DNA of 64,000 nt from Ruminococcus sp. Lineage in GTDB: Bacteria; Bacillota; Clostridia; Oscillospirales; Ruminococcaceae. This document shows, piece by piece, positions 44,640 to 52,196 of the stretch; positions within the stretch are counted from its first letter, which is position 1; the number at the start of each line of letters is the position of its first letter. The notes beneath the pieces were generated by a model, which saw only the letters and a list, made by a program, of their open reading frames with translations, was not told where the DNA came from and made no database searches. A program made the position numbers and the translations under genes. Location: contig JAJPYB010000006.1 in assembly GCA_021205185.1 (NCBI GenBank), positions 186,001 through 250,000 on the forward strand. The letters are read 5' to 3'.

Positions 44640-45907
44640 AACAGGAAACAAAATGCTTACATTCAGGCTATTCGCCTAAAAACGGCGACCCGAGAGTAAT
44701 GCCGATAGTTCAAAGCACTACATACGTTTACGACTCAACGGCTGACGTGGCGGTGGTATTTGACGACCCGACAAAGGGACTTATCTACTCACGCTTTGCA
44801 AATCCGACGGTTGACGCTGTTGAAAAGAAAATCGCAGACCTAGAGGGCGGCGTAGCTGCAATGGCTACCTCAAGCGGACAGGCAGCTTCGCTTTGCTCGA
44901 TTTTGAATCTCTGCTCGGCAGGCGACAGCTTTATCGCCGCTTCAACAATTTACGGCGGTACAATAAACCTCTTCGGCTATACACTTAAAAAGCTCGGAAT
45001 CGAGTGTATATTTGTAGACGCTGACGCTTCCGCTGAGGAGCTTCAGAAAGCGTTTAAGCCAAACACAAAGTGCGTTTTCGGCGAAACAATCGCAAACCCA
45101 GCTCTCAATGTCTTGGATATTGAAAAGTTTGCAGATCTCGCTCACAAAAACGGCGTGCCGCTTATTGTCGACAACACGTTTGCAACGCCTATTCTTTGCA
45201 GACCAATCGAGTGGGGCGCAGATATTGTTATCCATTCGACCAGCAAGTATATGGACGGTCACGCTTTGCAAATTGGCGGAGTGATTGTAGATTCGGGAAA
45301 ATTCGACTTCACAAACGGAAAATTCCCCGAGTTTACAGAGCCAGATGAAAGCTATCACGGAATTGTTTACACGAGAGATTATCCCGACTGCCCTTATATC
45401 ATAAAGGCGAGAATGCAGCTTATGAGAGATTTTGGCTGCTACCCTGCGGCAAATTCAGCGTTCCTGCTTAACTTAGGACTTGAAACGCTCGCTGTAAGGA
45501 TGAAGCAGTACAGCGAAAACGCTCTCGCAGTTGCAAGGTTCTTCAAGCAGTCGCCTCTTATCGAGTCGGTGATTTATCCAAACCTCCCTGGCGACAAGTA
45601 TTACGAGCTTTCAAAAAAGTATACGCCGGACGGCTCCTGCGGAGTTATCTCGGTAGTATTCAAGGGCGGAAAGCAGGCGGCTATGAGGTTTATGGACTCT
45701 CTGAAGCTTGCTTCAAACGAGGTTCACGTTGCAGATATAAGAACCTGCGTGCTTCACCCGGCGAGCGAAACTCACCGTCAGCTTACAGACGAGCAGCTTA
45801 AGGCAGCTGGAATTGAACCGGGAATGGTGCGTTTTAGCGTTGGGCTTGAAAACGTCGACGACATTATCGACGACATAAAGCTTGGTTTTAAGGCGATAGA
45901 AGACTAA
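44636..45907 (+). CDS. metY: O-acetylhomoserine sulfhydrylase / PLP-dependent Cys-Met enzyme
   Basis: Makes homocysteine from O-acetylhomoserine and sulfide. The 423-residue protein of the Cys/Met metabolism PLP family has PLP Lys204 in HSTSKYMDGH, YSRFANPTVDAVE, SSGQAA, and Asp179 in VDNTFATP. The length and the insertion around residues 215-250 (FPEFTEPDESYHG) indicate the MetY rather than the MetB/MetC branch. No SAM riboswitch or T-box lies nearby; the gene depends on the asp23 promoter. It is followed by a terminator. Confidence 0.93.
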   Translation: MKQETKCLHSGYSPKNGDPRVMPIVQSTTYVYDSTADVAVVFDDPTKGLIYSRFANPTVDAVEKKIADLEGGVAAMATSSGQAASLCSILNLCSAGDSFIAASTIYGGTINLFGYTLKKLGIECIFVDADASAEELQKAFKPNTKCVFGETIANPALNVLDIEKFADLAHKNGVPLIVDNTFATPILCRPIEWGADIVIHSTSKYMDGHALQIGGVIVDSGKFDFTNGKFPEFTEPDESYHGIVYTRDYPDCPYIIKARMQLMRDFGCYPAANSAFLLNLGLETLAVRMKQYSENALAVARFFKQSPLIESVIYPNLPGDKYYELSKKYTPDGSCGVISVVFKGGKQAAMRFMDSLKLASNEVHVADIRTCVLHPASETHRQLTDEQLKAAGIEPGMVRFSVGLENVDDIIDDIKLGFKAIED

Positions 45908-45921
45908 GAATAAACACAAGC

Positions 45922-45955
45922 GCCGGGAGGAAATTTTCCTCTCGGCTTGTTTTTT
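45922..45955 (+). terminator. terminator of the asp23-metY operon
   Basis: A 12-bp stem (GCCGGGAGGAAA with TTTCCTCTCGGC, one G-U) with a tiny loop, followed by TTGTTTTTT. Confidence 0.9.
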
Positions 45956-45956
45956 A

Positions 45957-45986
45957 CACAAAAAAAGCCGCCCCTATTGGGACGAC
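45957..45986 (-). terminator. terminator of rplKA
   Basis: On the minus strand GTCGTCCC-AATA-GGGGCGGC (two G-U pairs) followed by TTTTTT, 20 bases after the rplA stop. It ends the ribosomal transcript before any rplJ. Confidence 0.9.
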
Positions 45987-46005
45987 TGATTTTAACTGAT
46001 TTAAA

Positions 46006-46701
46006 TTAGTTGCCGTACTTTGAAGTAGCAATCTTAATTCCAACTCCCATTGTTGAAGCAACAGTTAAGCTCTTCAGATACTGTCCTTTAAGAGCAGCAG
46101 GTCTTGCCTTAACAACTGCGTCCATAAGGGTTTCAAGGTTTTCACTGAGCTTTTCAACTCCGAATGAAACCTTTCCGATCGGGCAGTGGATAATGTTTGT
46201 CTTGTCAAGACGGTATTCAATCTTACCAGCCTTTGCCTCTGTAACTGCCTTAGCAACATCAGGTGTAACTGTTCCTGCCTTCGGGTTAGGCATAAGACCA
46301 CGAGGTCCTAAAATCTTACCTAAACGTCCAACAAGACCCATCATATCAGGACTTGCAACTACAACGTCAAAGTCCATCCAGTTTTCCTTAGTAATTCTGT
46401 CTACAAGGTCCTGTCCGCCGACATAATCAGCTCCAGCTTCCTTAGCAGCGTCATACTTGTCCTCCTTACAGAATACGCAAACACGAACCTTCTTACCGGT
46501 TCCGTTTGGAAGTACGACAGCTCCTCTTACCTGCTGGTCTGCGTGACGAGAGTCAACGCCCAGGCGTATATGACATTCTACTGTTTCGTCAAACTTTGCC
46601 TTTGAAGCCTTGCAAGCAAGCTCAAGCGCCTCGTCAACCTCGTATAGTTTTGACCTGTCTACGAGCTTTTCGCTCTCGACATAATTCTTGCCATGTTTCA
46701 T
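46006..46701 (-). CDS. rplA: 50S ribosomal protein L1
   Basis: L1-stalk protein and translational repressor of its own operon. It has 231 residues from ATG 46701; the frame can be read one codon earlier from TTG 46704, but the AGGAGG spacing (8) favours the ATG. Motifs: [53 protein letters not shown]. It lies 90 bases after rplK, with an L1-site mimic in the gap. Confidence 0.97.
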   Translation of the reverse strand: MKHGKNYVESEKLVDRSKLYEVDEALELACKASKAKFDETVECHIRLGVDSRHADQQVRGAVVLPNGTGKKVRVCVFCKEDKYDAAKEAGADYVGGQDLVDRITKENWMDFDVVVASPDMMGLVGRLGKILGPRGLMPNPKAGTVTPDVAKAVTEAKAGKIEYRLDKTNIIHCPIGKVSFGVEKLSENLETLMDAVVKARPAALKGQYLKSLTVASTMGVGIKIATSKYGN

Positions 46702-46721
46702 CAATATTTCCTCCTCATTAA

Positions 46722-46775
46722 GTGGTAATACCGCAAAAGCCTTTAGCTGTGCGGTTAGCGGAATAATCCTCCCAC
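46722..46775 (-). ncRNA. putative L1-binding mRNA element in the rplK-rplA gap
   Basis: The transcript reads GUGGGAGG...GUAUUACCAC. Outer pairs GUGG/CCAC enclose an asymmetric internal loop and an inner hairpin (ACCGCA with UGCGGU). The 23S rRNA L1 region (helices 76-77) has GGUGGGAGG...AAAUACCACC, so this looks like rRNA mimicry for L1 feedback. It ends 20 bases before the rplA start codon. Confidence 0.65.
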
Positions 46776-46791
46776 GTTGACGTGCCGACTA

Positions 46792-47217
46792 TTAGTCAAC
46801 AACCTCGATACCCATAGAACGAGCTGTTCCTGCAATCATACTCATAGCTGATTCAACGCTGCTTGCGTTTAAATCAGGCATCTTCTGCTCTGCAATCTTC
46901 TGAACCTGTTCCTTGGTAATCTTCGCAACCTTTGTCTTATTAGGTGTTCCGGAACCCGACTGAATTCCGCAAACCTTTTTAATAAGAACTGCTGCCGGCG
47001 GAGTCTTTGTTACGAATGTGAACGATCTGTCAGCATAAACTGTAATAACAACAGGAATGATAAGACCTGCGTCATTCTTTGTTCTTTCGTTAAAATCCTT
47101 TGTAAATGCAGGGATATTAACTCCGTGCTGACCTAATGCCGGACCTACCGGCGGTGCAGGAGTTGCTTTTCCTGCTGGAATTTGTAGCTTTATTAAGCCT
47201 ACTACCTTCTGTGCCAT
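46792..47217 (-). CDS. rplK: 50S ribosomal protein L11
   Basis: A GTPase-centre protein that binds the 1070 region of 23S rRNA; needed for RelA-type sensing. The 141-residue sequence has [34 protein letters not shown] and the C-terminal RNA-binding domain ([12 protein letters not shown]). It follows nusG by about 110 bases and carries an L1-like leader element upstream. Confidence 0.97.
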   Translation of the reverse strand: MAQKVVGLIKLQIPAGKATPAPPVGPALGQHGVNIPAFTKDFNERTKNDAGLIIPVVITVYADRSFTFVTKTPPAAVLIKKVCGIQSGSGTPNKTKVAKITKEQVQKIAEQKMPDLNASSVESAMSMIAGTARSMGIEVVD

Positions 47218-47238
47218 TTATTTGCACCTCCATAATTT

Positions 47239-47280
47239 GTGGTAAAGGCGAGTTAATGAAATGTATTTTAACTCTCCCAC
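47239..47280 (-). ncRNA. putative L1-binding mRNA element before rplK
   Basis: The transcript reads GUGGGAG...UUUACCAC. Pairs GUGG/CCAC close an internal loop (GA against GCCUUUA), and a perfect 7-bp inner stem GAGUUAA/UUAACUC follows. It shares the GUGGGAG...ACCAC frame with the element before rplA and with 23S helices 76-77. It lies about 20 bases before the rplK start, where bound L1 could block initiation. Confidence 0.65.
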
Positions 47281-47328
47281 TTTAGAAGCAAGGTGTTTAT
47301 CTAAAACCGCTTCTGAAAAACGAATGAT

Positions 47329-47862
47329 TTAATCCAATTTTGCAACCTGTAAAATCGGTAACGTAACGGGTGTTTCTCTTCCGAACATTGATACCACAAC
47401 GTCCACCGTCTGAGCTTCAGAATCAATCTTCTGAATCGTTCCGGTAAAGCCTGCGAACGTACCTCCGACAACGGAAACCTCCTCGCCGACGCTAAAGTTA
47501 ATTTCAACCGGCTTGGTAACTGAAGCGTCAACTCCTAAAGCGTCAACCTCAGCGTCTGACAACGGAACCGGCTTGGATCCGGGGCCTACGAAGCCTGTAA
47601 CTCCTCTTGTATTTCTTACGATATACCACGAGTCGTCTGTCATTACCATTTTTACAAGCACATAGCTTGGAAAAAGCTTTCTTTCTGCTTCCTTTATCTG
47701 GTTGTCCTTTCCGACCTCTTCATACTTTTCGATGGGAACCTTGACCTCGCAGATAAGATCATGAAGCTTTCGGTTTTCAACAACCTTTTCAATATCCTGA
47801 GCTACCTTATTCTCATAGCCTGAATAGGTGTGAACGACATACCATTTTGCCTCTTCTGACAT
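47329..47862 (-). CDS. nusG: transcription termination/antitermination protein NusG
   Basis: An elongation factor of 177 residues with the NGN domain (KWYVVHTYSGYENKVAQDI, FPSYVLVKMVMTDDSWYIVRNTRGVTGFVG) and a C-terminal KOW domain (FSVGEEVSVVGGTFAGFTGTI). It lies between secE and rplK, the universal order. Confidence 0.96.
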   Translation of the reverse strand: MSEEAKWYVVHTYSGYENKVAQDIEKVVENRKLHDLICEVKVPIEKYEEVGKDNQIKEAERKLFPSYVLVKMVMTDDSWYIVRNTRGVTGFVGPGSKPVPLSDAEVDALGVDASVTKPVEINFSVGEEVSVVGGTFAGFTGTIQKIDSEAQTVDVVVSMFGRETPVTLPILQVAKLD

Positions 47863-47901
47863 TTGATATAACCTCCTTCGTCGTCAAAAACCTGCTTGTG
47901 T

Positions 47902-48168
47902 TTAAAGGTCAATACCTAACAGCAGCTTTACTAAGAAAGACAAGCCGTAATCAACACAAGCTAAGAATACTCCCATGATTATCATAACGGTCAGAACTAT
48001 TCCTGTGTTGTTAAGAACCTGTTTTCTGCTTGGCCATACAACCTTCTTGATTTCGCTCTTTAAATCCCTAAGATACTTGACGATTCTGTTGGGGCCCTTC
48101 TTCTTAGCCTTGACCTTTGCATCCTTAGCCTTAGCTTCTTTAGCATTAGTCTTTTCTTCTTTAGCCAT
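47902..48168 (-). CDS. secE: preprotein translocase subunit SecE
   Basis: An 88-residue SecYEG subunit with a charged Lys/Ala-rich cytoplasmic start, the conserved amphipathic helix RIVKYLRDLKSEIKKVVWPS and one membrane span (about 62-85). It lies 20 bases after rpmG and 39 before nusG. Confidence 0.94.
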   Translation of the reverse strand: MAKEEKTNAKEAKAKDAKVKAKKKGPNRIVKYLRDLKSEIKKVVWPSRKQVLNNTGIVLTVMIIMGVFLACVDYGLSFLVKLLLGIDL

Positions 48169-48188
48169 AATCCAAAACTCCCTTCGTC

Positions 48189-48338
48189 TTACCTAGTCTC
48201 TTTGTGAAGAGTGTGCTTCTTACAGAACTTGCAATACTTGTTCATTTCAAGTCTGTCCGGATCATTCTTCTTGTTCTTTTTCGTGTTGTAGTTTCTCTGC
48301 TTGCATTCTGTACAAGCCAGCGTTACCTTAACTCTCAT
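48189..48338 (-). CDS. rpmG: 50S ribosomal protein L33
   Basis: A 49-residue protein ([19 protein letters not shown]... ending [10 protein letters not shown]). The zinc-ribbon cysteines Cys9/Cys12 and Cys36/Cys39 make it the zinc-binding (C+) form. The site is AGGAGG. It is the first gene of rpmG-secE-nusG-rplK-rplA, as in other Firmicutes. Confidence 0.95.
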   Translation of the reverse strand: MRVKVTLACTECKQRNYNTKKNKKNDPDRLEMNKYCKFCKKHTLHKETR

Positions 48339-48499
48339 TTTCGGCACCTCCTGACGAAATTTGCGCCAATAAGAACGCTCGGCGCATTATCCTATTGCCT
48401 CCCTCCACACAGCCCTTTGCTATGTGCCGACAGCTTATCGGTTCGAGGTTTGTATTTTGCACCAAAAAGGGCGCAAAAAAATAGACCTCATAAAGAGGT
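48339..48499 (-). ncRNA. structured 5' leader of rpmG-secE-nusG
   Basis: From the predicted start near 48499 to rpmG is a leader of about 160 bases with several hairpins. They are ACCTC/GAGGT followed by T7 (48475-48499), TGCGCC/GGTGCA (48458-48475), CACATAGC/GCTGTGTG (48406-48426) and TGCGCC/GGCGCA (48362-48386). No known RNA class was recognised. I could not run a structure or family search, so it is a candidate cis-regulatory RNA. Confidence 0.45.
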
Positions 48500-48505
48500 A
48501 CAAAC

Positions 48506-48534
48506 ATCATATCACACTTTTTTGGTATTGTCAA
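48506..48534 (-). promoter_or_regulatory. promoter of rpmG-secE-nusG-rplKA
   Basis: Minus strand TTGACA, a 17-base spacer and TATGAT. Confidence 0.85.
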
Positions 48535-48564
48535 CCCCTGAAGTGAAATTTTTGTATTCCAGAT

Positions 48565-48608
48565 TTAAAAGAAACGCTCTGCAAAGAGTTTTCCCCTCGC
48601 AAAGCGTT
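48565..48608 (-). terminator. terminator of proS
   Basis: A stem of up to 16 pairs (AACGCTTTGCGAGGGG with CTCTTTGCAGAGCGTT, several G-U) and an AAAA loop are followed on the minus strand by TCTTTT. Confidence 0.8.
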
Positions 48609-48624
48609 CCGGTTGAATCTCAAT

Positions 48625-50070
48625 TTAATATGCCTTTGCCCACAGCACCATTTTCTTTGCAGGCTTTCCGCAGCAAACACAAACGTCGCTTATCTGCTCC
48701 TGTTCAAATGGAATACAACGGGAGCCGACGCCAGTTACTTCCTTGACCTTGTCCTCGCATTCCTCGTCGCCGCACCACATAGCCTTTACAAAGCCGTCGC
48801 CCTTTTCTTCAAGAGCGAAGGTTATCTCCTCAAGCGTTTTGCAGGAATATGTCTTGTTCTCTCTGTTTTTAAGAGCCTTTTCGTACATTCCGTCACGGAC
48901 TTCAATAAGCTTTTGCTTTGCGACCTCGCAAATTTCATCAAGCGAAACTACCGTCTTTTCTCTGTTGTGTCTTGTAACGACAACGCAGCTTGAATTTTCA
49001 ATATCCTTCGGGCCTATTTCAACTCTCAGCGGAATACCCTTCATCTCAGCCTGTGAGAACTTCCAGCCTGGCGAATTATCGCTGTCGTCAATGCTTACTC
49101 TGAGTCCGCTTTCTTTAAGCTTGTTGTATAGCTCGTTTGCCTTGTCTAAAACGCCCTCCTTGTGCTGTGCAACAGGAACTACTACTACCTGAATCGGCGC
49201 TACAGCAGGCGGCAGAACAAGTCCGTTGTCGTCGCCGTGAGTCATTATAATTGCGCCTATCAGTCTTGTTGTTGCGCCCCACGAAGTCTGATGTGGGTAG
49301 CAAAGCTTATTCTCTCTGTTGGTATACTGTATATCAAACGCCTTTGCAAAGCCGTCGCCAAAGTAGTGGCTTGTAGCTGCCTGAAGCGCCTTACCGTCGT
49401 GCATCAACGCTTCGATAGCGTAGGTTGAAACTGCTCCTGCGAACTTGTCGCTCTCGGTTTTCATTCCCTTTACAACAGGCATAGCAAGGTACTTTTCGCA
49501 AAACTCAGCGTAGCAGTTTAACATCTGCTCGGTTTCGTTGACAGCTTCCTCAGCAGTTTCGTGAATGGTATGACCTTCCTGCCACAAAAATTCTCTTGAA
49601 CGCAAAAACGGTCTTGTTGTCTTTTCCCAGCGGACAACCGAAACCCATTGGTTATAAAGCTTCGGCAGATCCCTGTACGAATGGATTATATTTGCGTAAT
49701 GCTCGCAAAACAGCGTTTCTGAGGTCGGACGAATACAAAGACGCTCCTCGAGCTTTTCGCTTCCTCCGTGAGTTACCCACGCTACCTCAGGCGCAAAGCC
49801 TTCAACGTGGTCCTTTTCCTTATTAAGAAGACTCTCTGGAATAAACATCGGCATACAGACGTTTTCGTGACCCAGCTCCTTGAACATATCGTCTAAAATT
49901 CTCTGTATTCTTTCCCATATAGCGTAGCCGTAAGGGCGAATTACCATACAGCCCTTGACGCTTGTATAATCAATAAGCTCCGCTTTCTTTACAATATCAG
50001 TGTACCACTTTGCGAAGTCCTCATTCATCGAGGTTATTTCCGCTACCATCTTCTGATTGTTCTTTGCCAT
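48625..50070 (-). CDS. proS: prolyl-tRNA synthetase, archaeal/eukaryotic-like type
   Basis: Charges tRNA-Pro. The 481-residue protein from ATG 50070 ([15 protein letters not shown]) is the shorter ProRS form without the bacterial editing insertion. Class II motifs are seen: [23 protein letters not shown] and the ATP-binding [19 protein letters not shown]. It has a C-terminal Cys-rich zinc domain ([26 protein letters not shown]) and ends in Tyr, as usual for this type. A longer frame to 50166 lacks a site and overlaps the upstream gene. The first 50 bases overlap that gene. Confidence 0.95.
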   Translation of the reverse strand: MAKNNQKMVAEITSMNEDFAKWYTDIVKKAELIDYTSVKGCMVIRPYGYAIWERIQRILDDMFKELGHENVCMPMFIPESLLNKEKDHVEGFAPEVAWVTHGGSEKLEERLCIRPTSETLFCEHYANIIHSYRDLPKLYNQWVSVVRWEKTTRPFLRSREFLWQEGHTIHETAEEAVNETEQMLNCYAEFCEKYLAMPVVKGMKTESDKFAGAVSTYAIEALMHDGKALQAATSHYFGDGFAKAFDIQYTNRENKLCYPHQTSWGATTRLIGAIIMTHGDDNGLVLPPAVAPIQVVVVPVAQHKEGVLDKANELYNKLKESGLRVSIDDSDNSPGWKFSQAEMKGIPLRVEIGPKDIENSSCVVVTRHNREKTVVSLDEICEVAKQKLIEVRDGMYEKALKNRENKTYSCKTLEEITFALEEKGDGFVKAMWCGDEECEDKVKEVTGVGSRCIPFEQEQISDVCVCCGKPAKKMVLWAKAY

Positions 50071-50359
50071 TATTATTTCTCTCCTTTTTTGGCTTTTTGT
50101 TGAAGCCGTAAATATCTTCATTATATATCTTATAATTCGGGTCGAAGTCCTTATCCCTCTGGGCATCGAACATTCCCCTTACTTCATCTTCCTCTTTTCC
50201 CTCTACCCCGAAGGGACTTGGCTTTTTCTTACGGTGCTTGTCAATAAATGCCGCAAGCTTTGGCGTTATAAGCGTAACTATTGCAATAGCCGCCATAATT
50301 CCCAGCATAGCGAGCGCAAATTGCACAAGCGTCTTTACAAGCTCAGAATCCAAAGCCAT
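50021..50359 (-). CDS. small single-span membrane protein upstream of proS
   Basis: A 112-residue protein with one N-terminal span (about 10-32, [20 protein letters not shown]) and a charged cytoplasmic tail ([26 protein letters not shown]) ending in low-complexity Asn/Gly/Glu. No family recognised. It has a strong TTAGGAGG site 5 bases before the ATG and its own promoter (50384-50412), and overlaps proS by 50 bases in another frame. The site and promoter argue that it is real. Confidence 0.75.
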   Translation of the reverse strand: MALDSELVKTLVQFALAMLGIMAAIAIVTLITPKLAAFIDKHRKKKPSPFGVEGKEEDEVRGMFDAQRDKDFDPNYKIYNEDIYGFNKKPKKERNNNGKEQSEDGSGNNLDE

Positions 50360-50383
50360 TCGCCTCCTAACATTAGTGTGTTT

Positions 50384-50412
50384 AGTATACCACGCTTTTT
50401 TGAAATTGTAAA
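50384..50412 (-). promoter_or_regulatory. promoter of the small membrane protein-proS unit
   Basis: Minus strand TTTACA, a 17-base spacer and TATACT. It is divergent from the thiT promoter, 30 bases away. Confidence 0.75.
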
Positions 50413-50441
50413 GCTTTTACAGCGTGATAAGAGTACATCTA

Positions 50442-50470
50442 TTGACAAATTTCCCCTGACGTGCTACAAT
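50442..50470 (+). promoter_or_regulatory. promoter of the TPP riboswitch-thiT unit
   Basis: TTGACA, a 17-base spacer and TACAAT; transcription would start just before the aptamer. Confidence 0.85.
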
Positions 50471-50480
50471 ACTAAACGAA

Positions 50481-50575
50481 CTGAATAGGGGAGCTTTTTG
50501 CTGAGAGGAGGTTCGACCTCGACCCACATAACCTGATACGGATAATGCCGGCGTAGGAAAACAAATAGGTTTTTA
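50481..50575 (+). ncRNA. TPP riboswitch aptamer
   Basis: The conserved THI-box parts are in order: GGGGAGC, GCTGAGAGG, an additional P3a-like hairpin (GAGGTTCGACCTC), GACCCACATAACCTGATACG, and GGATAATGCCGGCGTAGGAAA. It binds thiamine diphosphate and should turn off thiT when TPP is plentiful, through the terminator at 50595-50628. Confidence 0.96.
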
Positions 50576-50594
50576 TTTAATAATTTGAATTTCT

Positions 50595-50628
50595 GCGTCC
50601 TGTAAGTTTTGCTTTCAGGACGCTTTTC
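50595..50628 (+). terminator. expression-platform terminator of the TPP riboswitch
   Basis: An 8-bp stem GCGTCCTG/CAGGACGC (50595-50602, 50616-50623) with a 13-base loop is followed by TTTTCTG, about 35 bases before thiT. It sits where a ligand-stabilised terminator is expected. Confidence 0.85.
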
Positions 50629-50663
50629 TGTTCAGTAACAAATTTATAAGGAGTTGTTTTTTT

Positions 50664-51257
50664 ATGAAAAACACAAACATTCGCAAGTGCGCTGAATGCG
50701 CTGTAATGATAGCGCTTGCAACCGTACTATCCTATCTCACAATTTTCAAGGCGCCATATGGCGGTTCTGTTACCGCCTTCAGCCAGGTACCAATCGTTAT
50801 TATCGGATACCGTCACGGCTTTAAATGGGGCGCACTGACAGGCGTTGTATACGGAATTTTACAGATGCTCTTACAGGGTCTTGGAAACTTCGCTTACGTC
50901 AGCGGGATCGGCTCGTACCTCATTTTAATATTCTTCGACTACATACTGGCATTTGGCGTGCTTGGTATCGCTGGAGCTTTCTTCAGAGGAATGTTCAAAT
51001 CTGACCGCCAGCTTCAGCCTGTAGCTCTTGGAATCAGCGCAGTAGTAGCTTCTGCTTTGCGTCTTCTCTGCCACTTTATTTCAGGCGTTACAATCTGGGG
51101 CGAATACGCAGACGGCTGGAAGTCGGTCTGGGTATACAGCTTAGCCTACAACGGATTCTATATGCTCTTCGAGGGAATCATCACAGTAGTCGGCGTTGTT
51201 GCTCTTGGTCTTGTACTTGATTTTCACAGCCCGAACCTTACAAAGAAGAGAGCGTAA
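50664..51257 (+). CDS. thiT: thiamine ECF transporter substrate-binding protein ThiT
   Basis: The 197-residue, six-span S-component that binds thiamine with high affinity and docks on the shared EcfAA'T module (not in this window). Family landmarks are present: AVMIALATVLSYLTIFK at the first span, LLCHFISGVTIWGEYA, and WVYSLAYNGFYMLFEG, which contain the thiamine-contacting His, Trp, Tyr and Asn. Control by a TPP riboswitch fits perfectly. AAGGAG site. No obvious terminator follows in the next 150 bases. Confidence 0.96.
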   Translation: MKNTNIRKCAECAVMIALATVLSYLTIFKAPYGGSVTAFSQVPIVIIGYRHGFKWGALTGVVYGILQMLLQGLGNFAYVSGIGSYLILIFFDYILAFGVLGIAGAFFRGMFKSDRQLQPVALGISAVVASALRLLCHFISGVTIWGEYADGWKSVWVYSLAYNGFYMLFEGIITVVGVVALGLVLDFHSPNLTKKRA

Positions 51258-51385
51258 GTCAAAAATCAAATAGTTTTGTGTGCTGAGTTTCAGCTAAAAT
51301 GGCTCGATTTTTGTGAAATATGACTAATAAATAGGGCGAATGATTAGAAATTTCGCCAAATTTTTCAACTTCCGTCAAAAAAGAC

Positions 51386-51414
51386 TTTTCAAATCCCTAT
51401 TTATATGGTAGAAT
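51386..51414 (+). promoter_or_regulatory. possible promoter of mgsA
   Basis: TTTTCA, a 17-base spacer and TAGAAT. The -35 is weak, but the spacing and the position about 65 bases before the gene fit. Confidence 0.5.
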
Positions 51415-51481
51415 ATTGTTGTGTCAAGTTAGACATAATCTTGAAATTGGTCACCAGTCTAAACAGGGGGAGGAAATTGTA

Positions 51482-51889
51482 TTGAACATCGCACTAATCG
51501 CACACGACTCGAAAAAAGAACTAATGATACAATTTTGTATCGCTTACTGCGGCATTCTCAGTAGGCACAACTTATGCGCTACCGGAACAACAGGCAGGCA
51601 GGTAAGCGAAGCAACCGGACTTAGTATTTCTTGCTATCTCGACGGCTCTCAGGGCGGAGATCAGCAGATTGCTTCCAGGATTTCCTGCAATGAAATAGAT
51701 CTTCTGATGTTTTTCAGGGATCCTATTACGCCAAAACCACACGAGCCTAATGATATGAACCTATTAAGGCTATGTGATGTGCATAACATTCCCGTTGCCA
51801 CAAATGTTGCAACTGCGGAGGCTCTTATCCACGCACTCGACAGAGGCGATCTCGACTGGCGTGAAATTGTCAATCCAAAGCGCCGTTAA
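51482..51889 (+). CDS. mgsA: methylglyoxal synthase
   Basis: Converts dihydroxyacetone phosphate to methylglyoxal, a bypass that frees phosphate. The start is TTG 51482 (MNIALIAHDSKKELM) with GGAGG 8 bases upstream; the frame extends to 51416 without a site. The 135 residues carry HDSKK, ATGTTG, GGDQQIASRI with the catalytic Asp, FFRDPITPKPHEPND and NIPVATNVATAEAL. The usual SGPLGG is changed to DGSQGG, a mild departure next to the active site. Confidence 0.92.
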   Translation: MNIALIAHDSKKELMIQFCIAYCGILSRHNLCATGTTGRQVSEATGLSISCYLDGSQGGDQQIASRISCNEIDLLMFFRDPITPKPHEPNDMNLLRLCDVHNIPVATNVATAEALIHALDRGDLDWREIVNPKRR

Positions 51890-51904
51890 AAAGTAAAGTT
51901 TAAA

Positions 51905-51940
51905 ACGCAGACTGCTTTTCTCACGCAGTCTGCGTTTTTT
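51905..51940 (+). terminator. terminator of mgsA
   Basis: A perfect 11-bp stem ACGCAGACTGC and complement (51905-51915, 51925-51935) is followed by TTTTT. Confidence 0.93.
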
Positions 51941-52082
51941 GTTTCCTCAAAAGCTTAAATGGGGGTAATTCTTTCTTAGTCTTAAAACTATATGAAAACC
52001 CTCACCCACACAGATATTCCCCTTTTGGACAGGCAGTTCAAAAATTCCCTTAAAATTCCAGCAATTTAACCAGTAAAAGTTG

Positions 52083-52111
52083 TTGACATCCAGTCCAATT
52101 TATTGTATACT
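52083..52111 (+). promoter_or_regulatory. promoter of the GH25 lysozyme gene
   Basis: TTGACA, a 17-base spacer and TATACT. The 307-base gap between mgsA and this gene otherwise holds the mgsA terminator and the dyad at 52120-52147. Confidence 0.85.
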
Positions 52112-52119
52112 TACAATAT

Positions 52120-52147
52120 GTTACCAAAACGTTACCGTTTTGTAACC
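52120..52147. promoter_or_regulatory. GTTACC repeats and dyad at the lysozyme transcription start
   Basis: GTTACCAAAACG-TTAC-CGTTTTGTAACC: a near-perfect inverted repeat that also contains the dyad GTTAC-N6-GTAAC at 52131-52146, shared with 11702-11717. Its place just after the -10 box suits a repressor site or a 5' mRNA hairpin. Confidence 0.4.
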
Positions 52148-52196
52148 GATAAGTTATTCAGTCCCCTAAGCAAATATCAAAAGGAGAAATTTTAAC

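Noticed and set aside
48328..48534. Minus-strand 68-codon frame before rpmG, a possible leader peptide
   Set aside because: It starts inside the promoter, has no ribosome binding site and covers the hairpins of the leader RNA.
48625..50360. T-box riboswitch before proS
   Set aside because: The upstream region is short and coding; no specifier loop or T-box UGGN motif was found.
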